A stretch of 46,548 bases of DNA, taken from positions 1-46,548 of the forward strand of contig CAYXWM010000015.1 in the NCBI GenBank assembly GCA_964468805.1, given 5' to 3'. Shown here piece by piece: positions 16,947 through 26,451 of the stretch (within the stretch, counting starts at the first letter, position 1; every line of letters starts with the position of its first letter). Made by a program: the position numbers and the translations under genes. The stretch is from CAYXWM01 sp964468805. GTDB lineage: Bacteria; Bacillota; Clostridia; Lachnospirales; WRBF01. The notes below the pieces were generated by a model that was not told the origin of the DNA, did no database searches, and saw nothing but the letters and a program-made list of their open reading frames with translations.

Positions 16947-19900
16947 ATGAACTTTTCAAAGATAGCAGTTAAACGCCCTGTAACAACCACAATGATTATC
17001 TTGATAGCCATAGCCTTTGGTGTTCTGTCCATTTTCAACCTTAAATTGGATATGCTTCCCAATATGAATATGCCATATGCTATGGTCAGCACAACTTACA
17101 GTGGTGTAGCACCTCAGGAAATCCAAAAATTGGTGACAGAGCCTTTGGAAGGAGTATTGGGTACCGTTCCCGGTATTAAGAATATATACAGTATTTCTTC
17201 CAACGGCAGTTCTATAATACAATTGGAATTTGAAGACGGTGTAAATCTTGACAATGCGGCATTGGACGTCAGAGAAAAAATTGATATGATAAAAGGTCGA
17301 CTCCCGGACGATGCCACTGACCCTATGGTTTTAAAACTGGACATGAACGCAATGATTTCCCTATCCATAGGGGTTACATCCGATAAAGTTAACCTTATTG
17401 ACTTGAAGCGAAGAATAGAGGATAATGTTGTAAACAGATTGGAACGTCAAAACGGCGTTGCCTCCGTAGCTGTATCCGGCGGTAGAGAATCTGAAATAGA
17501 AATTACCCTTATCAACGAGAAATTAAGAGGTTACGGAGTAACCGAAGCTCAAATTTCAAACCTTCTTCGCAGCGAAAACAGAAATACTCCTGCCGGTGTG
17601 GTAAAACAGGGCGATAAGGATATGCAGATTAAGGTTATAGGCGAATTTACCGATTTGGATGAAATTCGCAATTTGCCCATAACCACGCCCTCAAATTCGA
17701 TTATTTATTTAAGAGACGTTGCCGAGGTTAATTCGGTCTATAAGGAAAACAGCAGTATTTCTTATATAAACAACACACCCAGCGTTACTCTATCCATTCA
17801 AAAACAATCAACGGCAAACACTGTCAATGTTTCCGATGCTGTTATGAAGGAATTAAGAAAAATCCAAGCCGAAAACCCGGATTTGAATTTTAAAACCCTT
17901 GTTGACCCGGCAAACTTCATTAAACGTACATTGGGTACCGTTACATCCTCCGCAATAAACGGCGGTTTGATAGCTGTATTCGTATTGCTTATATTCCTCA
18001 GAAATATTCGTTCCACATTAATAGTAGCGGCTTCAATGCCTATTTCTATCATTACAACCTTTGCTTTGATGTACTATTCCAACGTAACTTTAAATACCAT
18101 GTCCCTAGGCGGTTTGGCTCTTGGTATAGGTATGTTGGTTGACAACTCCATAGTTGTTCTGGAAAGTATCTATCGAAAGATAGAAGAAGGCTGTGATAAA
18201 GTAACGGCGGCTATAGAAGGTGCCCGGGAAGTTGCCATGTCAGTTGTGGCATCAACCTTGACCACCGTAGCGGTTTTCTTGCCCATATCTCTGGCGGGCG
18301 GTATCTCCTCCATGATTTTCGGTGAACTTGCCTTAACCGTTGCATTCTCACTGTTTTCATCTTTGGCAGTGGCATTGACCTTTGTACCTATGGCTTGTGC
18401 CCTGATACTTAAATTTGAAAATCATAAAAAAGATACTATCTTTAACTTACCCGCAAGGATCGCCGGTAAAGGTATAGATTGGTTGCAAAAATTTTATTCC
18501 AAAGTTTTGGCAAAGTCTTTAAGATTCCCCAAAACAACCGTTTTGATTTCCTTTGCCTTTGTTATACTTACCTTCTTTTCCATGCAATTTGTAGGTACGG
18601 AATTTATGCCTGCAACAGACGAATCCGGGGTAACTCTATCTATATCCTTGCCCAAAGGCTCTCAGCTGGAAGAAACCGAAGCTGTTACTTTAAAAATACT
18701 GGATAAGGTAAAAGATGTACCTGAAATAGTTGATATATCTTATACTGTCGGTGGTTCACAGTTCATGGGTTTTGGTGGGGTTACTTCAGACACTGCAAGT
18801 ATTAAACTTGAGTTGGTCGATAAAAACAGTCGTAGCCTAAGTTCGGAACAAATGGCGGTTGAAATCGGAAAAATGTTGGAAGATGTACCGGGTGCCGAAA
18901 TAACTGCTTCTGCTTCCAGCAACTCCATGGGGAACTTTGGCGGCGCCGGTATTACCTTGTATGTTAAAGGCAGCGACATGAATACTTTAACGGAAATATC
19001 CAATGACGTAAGAGACCTTGTTGCAACCATAGAAGGTACTCGTGACGTTAAAACATCCCTTGAATCTTCATCACCTCAGGCTACAGTTAAAGTAGACAGG
19101 ATGAAAGCCGCAAACTACGGTATTACGCCCTCTACCATTGCAACCATAGTCAACACTGCCGTTTCCGGTTCCGTAGCTACCACTTACAAAATCGGCGGCG
19201 ATGAATTTGACGTAAGAATGCGTCAAGATCAAAACAACTTTAATTATATAACCGATATTCAAAATATACTTATACCATCACCCACAGGAATAAGCGTTCC
19301 TATATATGAACTGGCTGAAATCAGCGTGGAAAACCAACCCATTTCTATACTTCGCGGTAACCAGTTAACCTACATCTCCGTAACGGCTGCTCTGGATAAC
19401 CGTGCCGCCGGTGAAGTTACCAATGATTTGGTTAAAAAACTGGCTACTTATAATATGCCTGCCGGATATAGCTGGGAATTTGCCGGTGCATCAGAACAGA
19501 TGATGGAAACCTTCGCAGGTCTTGCCTTGGCTCTTATAATGGCAGTATTCTTGGTTTACATGATAATGGCGGCTGAGTTTGAGTCCTTGATTTATCCCTT
19601 GATAGTTATGTTCTCCATACCTATAGCCTTAACAGGCGGCTTGTTCGGTTTGTTTGTTACAGGAAATAATCTGAACATAACGGGATTTATGGGTCTGATT
19701 ATGCTATCGGGTATAGTTATCAATAACGCCATCGTTCTTATTGACTATACCAACCTACTGGTCAAAGAACGCAGTATGGAAGTTTTGGAAGCATTAAAAA
19801 TGGCAGGTGCCGTACGTTTAAGACCGATTTTAATGTCTGTTGCCACTACAGTATTTGGCTTGTTCCCCATGATGATAGCAACTACTCAAGGTTCAGAAAC

Positions 19901-20084
19901 CATGACAAGCTTGGCTACAGTAGTAATCTTCGGCTTAACCCTTTCTACCTTGGTAACTCTGTTGCTTATTCCCGCCATCTATCTGTGGGTAAACAACAGA
20001 AAAGTAAAACGTAAAGCCAAAAAAGAATTACGCAGACAAAAAAAATTACAAAAACGCAATAAGCTTATGAGTGAGGATAAATGA
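16947..20084 (+). CDS. RND family efflux pump (AcrB/SwrC-like)
   Basis: A 1045-residue inner-membrane proton-driven exporter of the HAE1 type. It has 12 transmembrane segments: one at the N-terminus, groups of five around 335-480 and 855-1015, and one near 525. Two large extracytoplasmic loops separate them. The TM4 motif GMLVDNSIVVLES keeps the first proton-relay Asp but has Asn instead of the second. TM10 reads INNAIVLIDY, with Asn where AcrB has the relay Lys. These differences recur in Firmicutes homologues such as SwrC/YerP. No TolC-type outer-membrane gene is present. The ATG follows GAGGGGG. Confidence 0.95.
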   Translation: MNFSKIAVKRPVTTTMIILIAIAFGVLSIFNLKLDMLPNMNMPYAMVSTTYSGVAPQEIQKLVTEPLEGVLGTVPGIKNIYSISSNGSSIIQLEFEDGVNLDNAALDVREKIDMIKGRLPDDATDPMVLKLDMNAMISLSIGVTSDKVNLIDLKRRIEDNVVNRLERQNGVASVAVSGGRESEIEITLINEKLRGYGVTEAQISNLLRSENRNTPAGVVKQGDKDMQIKVIGEFTDLDEIRNLPITTPSNSIIYLRDVAEVNSVYKENSSISYINNTPSVTLSIQKQSTANTVNVSDAVMKELRKIQAENPDLNFKTLVDPANFIKRTLGTVTSSAINGGLIAVFVLLIFLRNIRSTLIVAASMPISIITTFALMYYSNVTLNTMSLGGLALGIGMLVDNSIVVLESIYRKIEEGCDKVTAAIEGAREVAMSVVASTLTTVAVFLPISLAGGISSMIFGELALTVAFSLFSSLAVALTFVPMACALILKFENHKKDTIFNLPARIAGKGIDWLQKFYSKVLAKSLRFPKTTVLISFAFVILTFFSMQFVGTEFMPATDESGVTLSISLPKGSQLEETEAVTLKILDKVKDVPEIVDISYTVGGSQFMGFGGVTSDTASIKLELVDKNSRSLSSEQMAVEIGKMLEDVPGAEITASASSNSMGNFGGAGITLYVKGSDMNTLTEISNDVRDLVATIEGTRDVKTSLESSSPQATVKVDRMKAANYGITPSTIATIVNTAVSGSVATTYKIGGDEFDVRMRQDQNNFNYITDIQNILIPSPTGISVPIYELAEISVENQPISILRGNQLTYISVTAALDNRAAGEVTNDLVKKLATYNMPAGYSWEFAGASEQMMETFAGLALALIMAVFLVYMIMAAEFESLIYPLIVMFSIPIALTGGLFGLFVTGNNLNITGFMGLIMLSGIVINNAIVLIDYTNLLVKERSMEVLEALKMAGAVRLRPILMSVATTVFGLFPMMIATTQGSETMTSLATVVIFGLTLSTLVTLLLIPAIYLWVNNRKVKRKAKKELRRQKKLQKRNKLMSEDK

Positions 20085-21148
20085 AAACATTCGTAGCATT
20101 GGTAACAATTTTGCTGCTTACCTGTATAACCGTTTTTGTAGGCATAACAGCATACAAAAAATTGACAGAACCTAAAGAAAACGCCGTAGAAATATCAAAC
20201 GGTATTAATCCGGTTACGAAAAAGCCCATCATAAAAGATGGGCTTTTCAAAGTGTATGTGAACAACGAGTTTGTTAAATCCTTTACGGATATAAATGAAG
20301 CTCTGGCTTTTGCCAAGGAACAAAACAGAGCCCATATAGTTTCAGATGAAAAGGTCTCCTGGATTTGGGACAATTATCCGCCTTATCATGTTTTCACTAC
20401 CAAATCAAAGGACGCTTACTACGAATTTGAAACTTATGCGGAAGCAGTAAATTTTGCAAAAACAGATGATACTTCTTTCGTTTATTACAGAAAAGACAAC
20501 AGCCTAATTTGGAGCAATTCAAAACCCTTACCTACGGAGCATTTTATAAGCAACGTACCTATGCAATATCAATTGCCCCAACTCCCCAGAGGTTGCGAAG
20601 TTACAAGTTTGGCTATGCTTTTAAATTACTTGGGCAATTCCGTCAACAAAACAACTTTGGCAGAGGAAATAGCCAAAGACAAAACGCCGTATTCCATACG
20701 AAACGGGCAGATTTATGCCGGGGACCCAAACAACGGTTTTGTGGGCGATATGTATAACATCAGTCGATTCGGCTACGGAGTATACCACAAGCCCATACAT
20801 GGGCTTTTAACCAAATATAAACCTTACTCCTCCATAGACATGACCGGTGCCGAATTCGATGATTTACTGCACAATGTTTATGCAAACCTGCCTGTATGGG
20901 TAATTATAAACACTGAATACGCACCCTTACCCCAGACTGAATTTGACACTTGGAATTTACCTGACGGCAGTCAAATACAAACCACTACAAAGGAACATTC
21001 TGTATTGATTACCGGCTACGACTTGGATTATATATATTTTAACGACCCCTTGGGAAAAGTGGGCAAAGCTTTAAAAAGCAATTTTATAGCCGCCTGGGAA
21101 CAAATGGGTAGGCAGGCCGTTTCGGTAAGTGGGCGTTATTATATTTAA
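20081..21148 (+). CDS. Membrane-anchored C39-like cysteine peptidase
   Basis: 355 residues. An N-terminal hydrophobic segment (about 3-25) probably anchors it. Two related repeats of about 47 residues (55-101 and 102-149) each end in a W-containing IW motif. The C39_2-type papain-like domain follows, with probable Cys172 (PRGCEVTSLAMLLNY), His306 (KEHSVLITGYD) and Asp322 (YFNDPLG). It overlaps the RND pump by four bases (ATGA), so it is translationally coupled. C39-type domains act on peptides or the cell wall; its link to the pump is unknown. Confidence 0.85.
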   Translation: MKTFVALVTILLLTCITVFVGITAYKKLTEPKENAVEISNGINPVTKKPIIKDGLFKVYVNNEFVKSFTDINEALAFAKEQNRAHIVSDEKVSWIWDNYPPYHVFTTKSKDAYYEFETYAEAVNFAKTDDTSFVYYRKDNSLIWSNSKPLPTEHFISNVPMQYQLPQLPRGCEVTSLAMLLNYLGNSVNKTTLAEEIAKDKTPYSIRNGQIYAGDPNNGFVGDMYNISRFGYGVYHKPIHGLLTKYKPYSSIDMTGAEFDDLLHNVYANLPVWVIINTEYAPLPQTEFDTWNLPDGSQIQTTTKEHSVLITGYDLDYIYFNDPLGKVGKALKSNFIAAWEQMGRQAVSVSGRYYI

Positions 21149-21193
21149 GTAAAAAAAGTCCGATATTTTTATGGTAATTATTGAATTAGAGAA

Positions 21194-21247
21194 CTTGAGG
21201 GAGAAACCTTTTTAGCGTATAAAAAAGGTCTTCTCCCTCATTTTTTT
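21194..21247 (+). terminator. Terminator of the efflux unit (family D hairpin copy 1)
   Basis: A long near-perfect stem, GAGGGAGAA..CCTTTTT with AAAAAGG..TTCTCCCTC, followed by seven T. It lies downstream of the C39 gene and converges with the diguanylate cyclase gene. A near copy is at 40748-40798. Confidence 0.88.
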
Positions 21248-21335
21248 AATTTTTTATAAATTTAATCCTGCTTTTTATCCAAAGAATAAATAATATACAT
21301 ATTCATTCTCAGGCTGTCGATAAAAATAGATCATC

Positions 21336-23891
21336 CTATTTTTTAATTTGCAATAAATTATTTCCTGTTTTATATTTTGTTATATCGTTGCAACATATTA
21401 ATGCGGCATTTTTATTACCTGTCCATTTGATTACTGAAGCAGTCGTACTTATCCAAGGAGCAAATCGAGAATTTGCAACCTCTACGGTAACGTGAGTATT
21501 GTATTCGCTAAGATGATGTGCCGGGCAAAAACTGCATCTTGTTGCACCTTTTCCGAAGGCAATTTCATAACATCTGTCGCCCACTACAGCACCCAGATTT
21601 TTTACAGCCTTGTTTATGTAAAGGGTTTCTCCTGTGCCTGCATCTATAACGTAAACATATCCGCTGATACTGTCCAGCATTTCAATACAATTGTGGTAAG
21701 AATCCCAAAGTTCCTTGGAAATCCTTTTGTTGGTAACGAAAATTGACAGAATTTTTGCCACATAGGTTAAGGTGGCTATTTCCTCACCACCCCAAATACG
21801 TCTGGTTTTGCATTCGTCAAAACCCACAAGACCCCAAATCTCACGATTATGGAAAACCGCAGTATGCAACATTGACTTTATACCCTGGCTTTCCATAATA
21901 CCTCTTGTGTAATCATCCAAGATAGAAATGTCATTGCAGTAAAATATGCCTTCTTGATTATAATTAGCCAAAAGTAGGTCAAGATCTGCCTGAGGTATAT
22001 TTTGTAAATTCTGTTTTTCGGGTTTAATATTTGGGGCACACCATTCATAGGTATTGTTATAAGCCTTACCGTCCGAAGTTCTTTCAAATATGTAACTGCG
22101 GTCAACCTTAAATTTCTCGCCCAATAAAGCCAATATCATATTGACTGTGGTAAATAAATCCTTGGTTTCGTAAAGCATTTCGAAAATATTGTAAATCAAA
22201 TCGTCCCTATAATATTCCGAAATAAAACGCCTTGCTTCCATCAGGGGATTATCATTGCTCATAACGCACTTGGTTATATTGGGGTTATATATGGTATAGC
22301 AATCCTTACCACGCCTTTTAGATTCATAAAGGGCGATATCCGAATTTTGATAAAGTTCCTCAAAACTTTCTCCGTGTTCAGGATAATAAGCTATACCAAT
22401 GCTTCCCGAGATTTTATAATCCGAATTTTCTCCGCTGAAAGTCCTGCGGAAAATATCCGTCAGCAAACCTGCCTTGTCTATAACAGCTTCATGGGTAGAA
22501 ATATTTTTTAAAAACACCAAAAACTCGTCTCCGCCTATACGCCCGACGATATTTCCGGCTCCAAAAACATCTTTAATCTTACCGGCTATATCAATTAAAA
22601 CCGCATCGCCGAAATGATGACCAAGGGTATCGTTTACCCCTTTAAAGTTATCTATGTCAACCAACATGATAGCAAAAAAATCGCCGTTATCCCTTAATTC
22701 CAAGCATTTTTTGATACGGTCCTGTGTTTCTTGTTTATTATACAATTTTGTAAGAGGGTCGGTTTCCGCTCTTGCTTCCAGTTCTTTGATTTTAAATTTT
22801 TGTTTTGTAATATCCGTCATTTTTCCAACGGCTTTGATGGGTATTTCATTTTTATATATTAATTTATAGTTAACAGCATACCAGACCATTTTGTTTTCTC
22901 TTTTAAAACGCAGTTCCAAGGGTTGTGTTATGCCGTTTTTTATACTTTCACATATACTGATAAAATTATTTTTATCTTCTTCCAAAAAATAATTCATTTT
23001 AAAAACCGAATAGGGAAAATTATTAAATTTTTTGGGGATTTTTAAACGCTCGGTTGAATTGCCCGAGAAAGCTATGGAGTTTTCCGTTAAATCATAATCA
23101 AACAAAATATCATCGGTCAATTCCAACAATAATCTGCTGAACTCTTGTTCTTTTTTAAGCTCCTGCATTATGTTAACGGAATGAGAATTATCTATAACTA
23201 TACAAATAATTTTATTGTTTTCTCTATCAACCACACCATCGGTAGTAACCCAGATAATGTCGCCGTTTTTTTTGCATAATCTTATCTCTATATTATATTT
23301 GTCGCCTGTCTTCATAGCATTGTTGAACTTTTCTTCGGCGGGCTTTAAATCTTCCGGATAAATAAAGGCAGATGCTTTATTTTGATATTTTTCCTCGACT
23401 TCTTCTTTAGTATATCCTATTAAATTGTAGTACCCTTTGTTTGCATAGACAATTGTTATATCTACATCCATATTCACGATAACAATGCCGCCGGAAACAG
23501 AGTCATTTATCAATTCCAAAGCATGGGATTTTTCAAGCAGGTTTTCCTCTGCGTTTTTTAGGTGAGTAATATCGGAAAGACATACAAACATATATTGATT
23601 ATCGTCAAATTCCAATACATTTCCTCTTGCCAATATCCAAGCGTTTTGGTTTTTGTCGTCCACTTTAAATTCCGTGACAAAACAGGGTCCATTGTCCAAT
23701 TGGTTGTTTACGTCTTCTTTTATTTTGACAACTTCATCATCATCAAGAAAGTCCGTCCATAAATTATACCCCGCTTTTATGGCATGAAAATAGGAATTTT
23801 CAATTTCTCTGTTTGTATATATAATCTTTTGAGTTTTTCTGTCTACTACCAATATCCAAACAGGTAAATAACTATATGCTTTTAAATCCAT
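21336..23891 (-). CDS. Multi-PAS GGDEF diguanylate cyclase with GAF domain
   Basis: An 851-residue soluble signalling protein. Three PAS-type sensor domains (about 5-115, 125-245, 255-370) come first. A GGDEF domain (about 375-535) has intact RIGGDEF, so it should make c-di-GMP. A GAF domain (about 570-715) and a final PAS-like domain with CSFCPAHH (about 720-850) follow. No RxxD inhibitory site precedes GGDEF at the usual distance, so product feedback may be weak. The Cys/His cluster could bind metal or sense redox. The ATG at 23891 follows AGGGG. It is divergent from the low-complexity lipoprotein gene. Confidence 0.9.
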   Translation of the reverse strand: MDLKAYSYLPVWILVVDRKTQKIIYTNREIENSYFHAIKAGYNLWTDFLDDDEVVKIKEDVNNQLDNGPCFVTEFKVDDKNQNAWILARGNVLEFDDNQYMFVCLSDITHLKNAEENLLEKSHALELINDSVSGGIVIVNMDVDITIVYANKGYYNLIGYTKEEVEEKYQNKASAFIYPEDLKPAEEKFNNAMKTGDKYNIEIRLCKKNGDIIWVTTDGVVDRENNKIICIVIDNSHSVNIMQELKKEQEFSRLLLELTDDILFDYDLTENSIAFSGNSTERLKIPKKFNNFPYSVFKMNYFLEEDKNNFISICESIKNGITQPLELRFKRENKMVWYAVNYKLIYKNEIPIKAVGKMTDITKQKFKIKELEARAETDPLTKLYNKQETQDRIKKCLELRDNGDFFAIMLVDIDNFKGVNDTLGHHFGDAVLIDIAGKIKDVFGAGNIVGRIGGDEFLVFLKNISTHEAVIDKAGLLTDIFRRTFSGENSDYKISGSIGIAYYPEHGESFEELYQNSDIALYESKRRGKDCYTIYNPNITKCVMSNDNPLMEARRFISEYYRDDLIYNIFEMLYETKDLFTTVNMILALLGEKFKVDRSYIFERTSDGKAYNNTYEWCAPNIKPEKQNLQNIPQADLDLLLANYNQEGIFYCNDISILDDYTRGIMESQGIKSMLHTAVFHNREIWGLVGFDECKTRRIWGGEEIATLTYVAKILSIFVTNKRISKELWDSYHNCIEMLDSISGYVYVIDAGTGETLYINKAVKNLGAVVGDRCYEIAFGKGATRCSFCPAHHLSEYNTHVTVEVANSRFAPWISTTASVIKWTGNKNAALICCNDITKYKTGNNLLQIKK

Positions 23892-24405
23892 ACTTTACCC
23901 CTTAATACTTTCCGTTACATTTCGTATTTTATATATCATTATATATTTTATGTATAAAATGGTCAATATAGCTTTTAAATAATCTTAATAAACAGCAAAT
24001 TTCCACAATTCGGAAATTCTTTTCATCTTTATTCCTTTCTGTTTTAAATTCATTCCTTAAATAAATAAAATCGATTAATGTAACCAACATCTTATTATCG
24101 TTAACATATTTTTTTCTAACAAAACCTTAATTATCTTTACATACCAACTGAAATACAGTATTTAATTTCTGTGTTTTGACCAATATATAAACGCATATTA
24201 AAAATAAATTAATATGCATTGGTGTTACTGAGTTTGATAATTCGGTTGAAAAAACAACAGAAACTATGACGAATATAAATAAAATGCATTTCTCTGTTCA
24301 GAAACACATTTTATTTATATTCACATGATTAAAAAAGAAAACAAGAAATAGATAGAGATAAAAAAGAGAAAAAAGATAAAATTTGTTTTGTTTAGGGGGA
24401 TGGAA
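23892..24405. other. Divergent intergenic region with two hairpins
   Basis: About 514 bp, very AT-rich. It contains a 9-bp stem (24193-24201 with 24209-24217) and a 16-bp perfect stem (24271-24286 with 24307-24322). Neither is followed by a clear T-run in the plus direction. I found no c-di-GMP riboswitch motif and no gene. Confidence 0.55.
24271..24322 (+). repeat. 16-bp perfect inverted repeat upstream of the low-complexity lipoprotein
   Basis: GAATATAAATAAAATG pairs perfectly with CATTTTATTTATATTC around a 20-base loop that holds a further small stem. It lies about 85 bp before the gene start, so it would be in the 5' leader of that mRNA if transcription starts further upstream. Confidence 0.6.
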
Positions 24406-26403
24406 ATGAAAAGCAAACTTAGCTTAAAAAATACTCTTTTATCCGGTCTGGTGGTTTGTATGCTGGCATTTACAGGTTGTTCAACCAACACACCTGCAAC
24501 CAACCAAGCTAACAGAGCCGGCCAAAGATTATCAAATGCTGTAAATAAAACGTATACAAACGGATACGGCTATGCAGATAATCGTTACACCACAGGGGGT
24601 ACTTTGGTACGTGACGGTTACACCGGATATGACTACAGCGGATATACCGGCTACTACGGCTACGGTCCTACCGGCACATCCTATGCCAACAGAGTAACCG
24701 CCGTAACACCGGTGGCACCGGTAACACCTACACGTAGTTATTCAAGAAACACCTATACTCCTACTGCTGTTGCACGTGGTATAACTAACAACGCCCGATA
24801 CGTAACACCCGGCAGGTTAACCAATAGTGCAGGAACTATGACAGGCACCGGAACAAGAACTAACCTTACCGGTACAGCCACAACTCCCGGAACCGGCAGT
24901 GGTTATTACAGCAGAGGTACAACAGGTACAAACGGTATGTACGGAACAACCGGAATGTACGGAACTACAGGTATGACAACTTCTGCAGCAGGCAGTAGAG
25001 GTACTACTACCGGCTACAGAGGAACTACAAGTAGCTACAACAGAAGCATGACCAACGGTTACAGAGGAACTACAGGCAGCTTAACCAACAAAGTTTCCGG
25101 TTTAAATAACAATGTATCCGGCAGAAACACTACAGGCAGCAACAATTCCGGTACAGGCATGAACGGTAACATCAGTTCCGGAACAGGTATGAGCGGTAGC
25201 ACCGGCACAGGTACAAGCGGCGGAACAGGCACAAGCGGCGGTTCTACTTCCGGTACAACCGGTTCGGCAAGTACGGGAGGTTCACACCGGGCAACCCGTA
25301 CAGCGTCAAAAATGAGTAATAAAGCAAATACAGCCGGCAACAAAAAAAGTACCGGTGCAAAAACAAAAGCGAAAAAAACAACCACAGCAGCCAATAAAGC
25401 AACAAAAACCAACACCAAAAGCAGAACTGCAGCGGCTAACAAAAATACAAGGAATAAAACAGCCACTGCCGGTACAACAAAAACAACTAACACAGCAAGA
25501 AACCTTACAACAAGTGCCGCACGTGCAACCGGCACAACCCGTAACAACATGGCAACTACAACCACCGGAAGAAACCGTAATACAACTGTAAATCAAACAA
25601 ACACAACAACAGGTACAACCGGTAACATGAACAATACCGTAAATAATACAAGAAACACAACCGGCGGCACTACAAGAGCACGTAGCTTAACAACCAATGC
25701 CGGTTATTCAACTACCGGCAATACAGTAACAAACAATACCGGCAACGTATACAATACAAACAACAGCGTAACAAGAGGTGCCAATACTGCTCCCTACAGT
25801 ACAGTGACTTACGGCAGGAGTAGTAGCAGAATGGCTAACCGAAGCAACACTATAGATGAAACAAACTTGATGAGAAATCGTAACGGCAGCGACAACCGTA
25901 TGGCAAGACGTTCAAACACAGTAGACGAAACAGAATTGATGAGAAATCGTAGCGGCAGCGATAACCGTATGGCAAGACGTTCAAATACAGTAGACGAAAC
26001 TAACTTAATGAGAAATCGTAGCGGCAGCGATAACCGTATGGCCACTCGTTCAAATACCGTTGACGAGACCAATCTTATGAGAAATAGAAGCACAGCCGAC
26101 AATCGTATGGCAAGACGTTCCAATACCATTGACGAAACAGAATTAATGAGAAACAATAACAACTCTGCAACAATCCAAAGCAATTACAATAACTTAACCA
26201 CAAACAACAGCGTAATCCCCGGAAACAACGCAGGTTATGACAGAGCAACAATGGGCAACACCGGTTATGACACATCATCCGGCTTTAACTCAACTTATTC
26301 CGATTACGATTTTAACACAGCGTACAACGTCCCTTATAACTACAAAAGAACAGATATTGTAAATGCATTGGATGTTACGGAAAGAGTAAATGTAGCTATG
26401 TAA
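24406..26403 (+). CDS. Thr/Asn/Gly-rich low-complexity lipoprotein with 23-residue repeats
   Basis: 665 residues, family not recognised. It has a lipoprotein signal peptide with lipobox FTGC. A Tyr/Gly/Thr-rich stretch (about 45-230, with repeats of GTTGMY) comes next. Gly/Ser/Thr-rich and Lys/Thr/Ala-rich basic segments follow (about 300-390). Five tandem 23-residue repeats of the type RMARRSNTVDETELMRNRSG cover residues 475-589. The tail is Tyr/Asn-rich. The lipobox Cys is the only Cys of the mature protein. It is probably exported and extended or disordered, possibly wall- or matrix-associated (inference). The ATG at 24406 follows AGGGGG with good spacing. Confidence 0.8.
   Translation: MKSKLSLKNTLLSGLVVCMLAFTGCSTNTPATNQANRAGQRLSNAVNKTYTNGYGYADNRYTTGGTLVRDGYTGYDYSGYTGYYGYGPTGTSYANRVTAVTPVAPVTPTRSYSRNTYTPTAVARGITNNARYVTPGRLTNSAGTMTGTGTRTNLTGTATTPGTGSGYYSRGTTGTNGMYGTTGMYGTTGMTTSAAGSRGTTTGYRGTTSSYNRSMTNGYRGTTGSLTNKVSGLNNNVSGRNTTGSNNSGTGMNGNISSGTGMSGSTGTGTSGGTGTSGGSTSGTTGSASTGGSHRATRTASKMSNKANTAGNKKSTGAKTKAKKTTTAANKATKTNTKSRTAAANKNTRNKTATAGTTKTTNTARNLTTSAARATGTTRNNMATTTTGRNRNTTVNQTNTTTGTTGNMNNTVNNTRNTTGGTTRARSLTTNAGYSTTGNTVTNNTGNVYNTNNSVTRGANTAPYSTVTYGRSSSRMANRSNTIDETNLMRNRNGSDNRMARRSNTVDETELMRNRSGSDNRMARRSNTVDETNLMRNRSGSDNRMATRSNTVDETNLMRNRSTADNRMARRSNTIDETELMRNNNNSATIQSNYNNLTTNNSVIPGNNAGYDRATMGNTGYDTSSGFNSTYSDYDFNTAYNVPYNYKRTDIVNALDVTERVNVAM
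25828..26172 (+). repeat. Five in-frame 69-bp tandem repeats
   Basis: Units start at 25828, 25897, 25966, 26035 and 26104. Each encodes 23 residues with core RSNT(V/I)DET(E/N)LMRN. Units 2 and 3 are nearly identical in DNA, while units 4 and 5 have drifted more. Confidence 0.9.
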
Positions 26404-26414
26404 CTATAAAAAAA

Positions 26415-26439
26415 CTTACCACTCATTATGAGTGGTAAG
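26415..26439 (-). terminator. Terminator of the DUF3048/ybeY operon
   Basis: An 11-bp stem CTTACCACTCA / TGAGTGGTAAG, followed on the minus strand by seven T. It lies between the convergent lipoprotein and DUF3048 genes and mainly serves the latter. Confidence 0.85.
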
Positions 26440-26451
26440 CCTACATAAATT

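Noticed and set aside
16947..20084. RND protein as SecDF or a heavy-metal CusA-type pump
   Set aside because: Length, 12 helices and large paired loops exclude SecDF, and no methionine-pair metal relay was evident.
23892..24405. c-di-GMP riboswitch between the diguanylate cyclase and lipoprotein genes
   Set aside because: The conserved GEMM-type core motifs were not found.
25059..25565. Antisense open frame of 168 codons opposite the low-complexity lipoprotein
   Set aside because: It is a by-product of Thr/Asn-rich codons lacking stops on the other strand; it has no ribosome site and very skewed composition.
25828..26172. Regular 69-bp repeats considered as a CRISPR-like array
   Set aside because: Repeats are contiguous, in frame and coding; there are no spacers and no cas genes.
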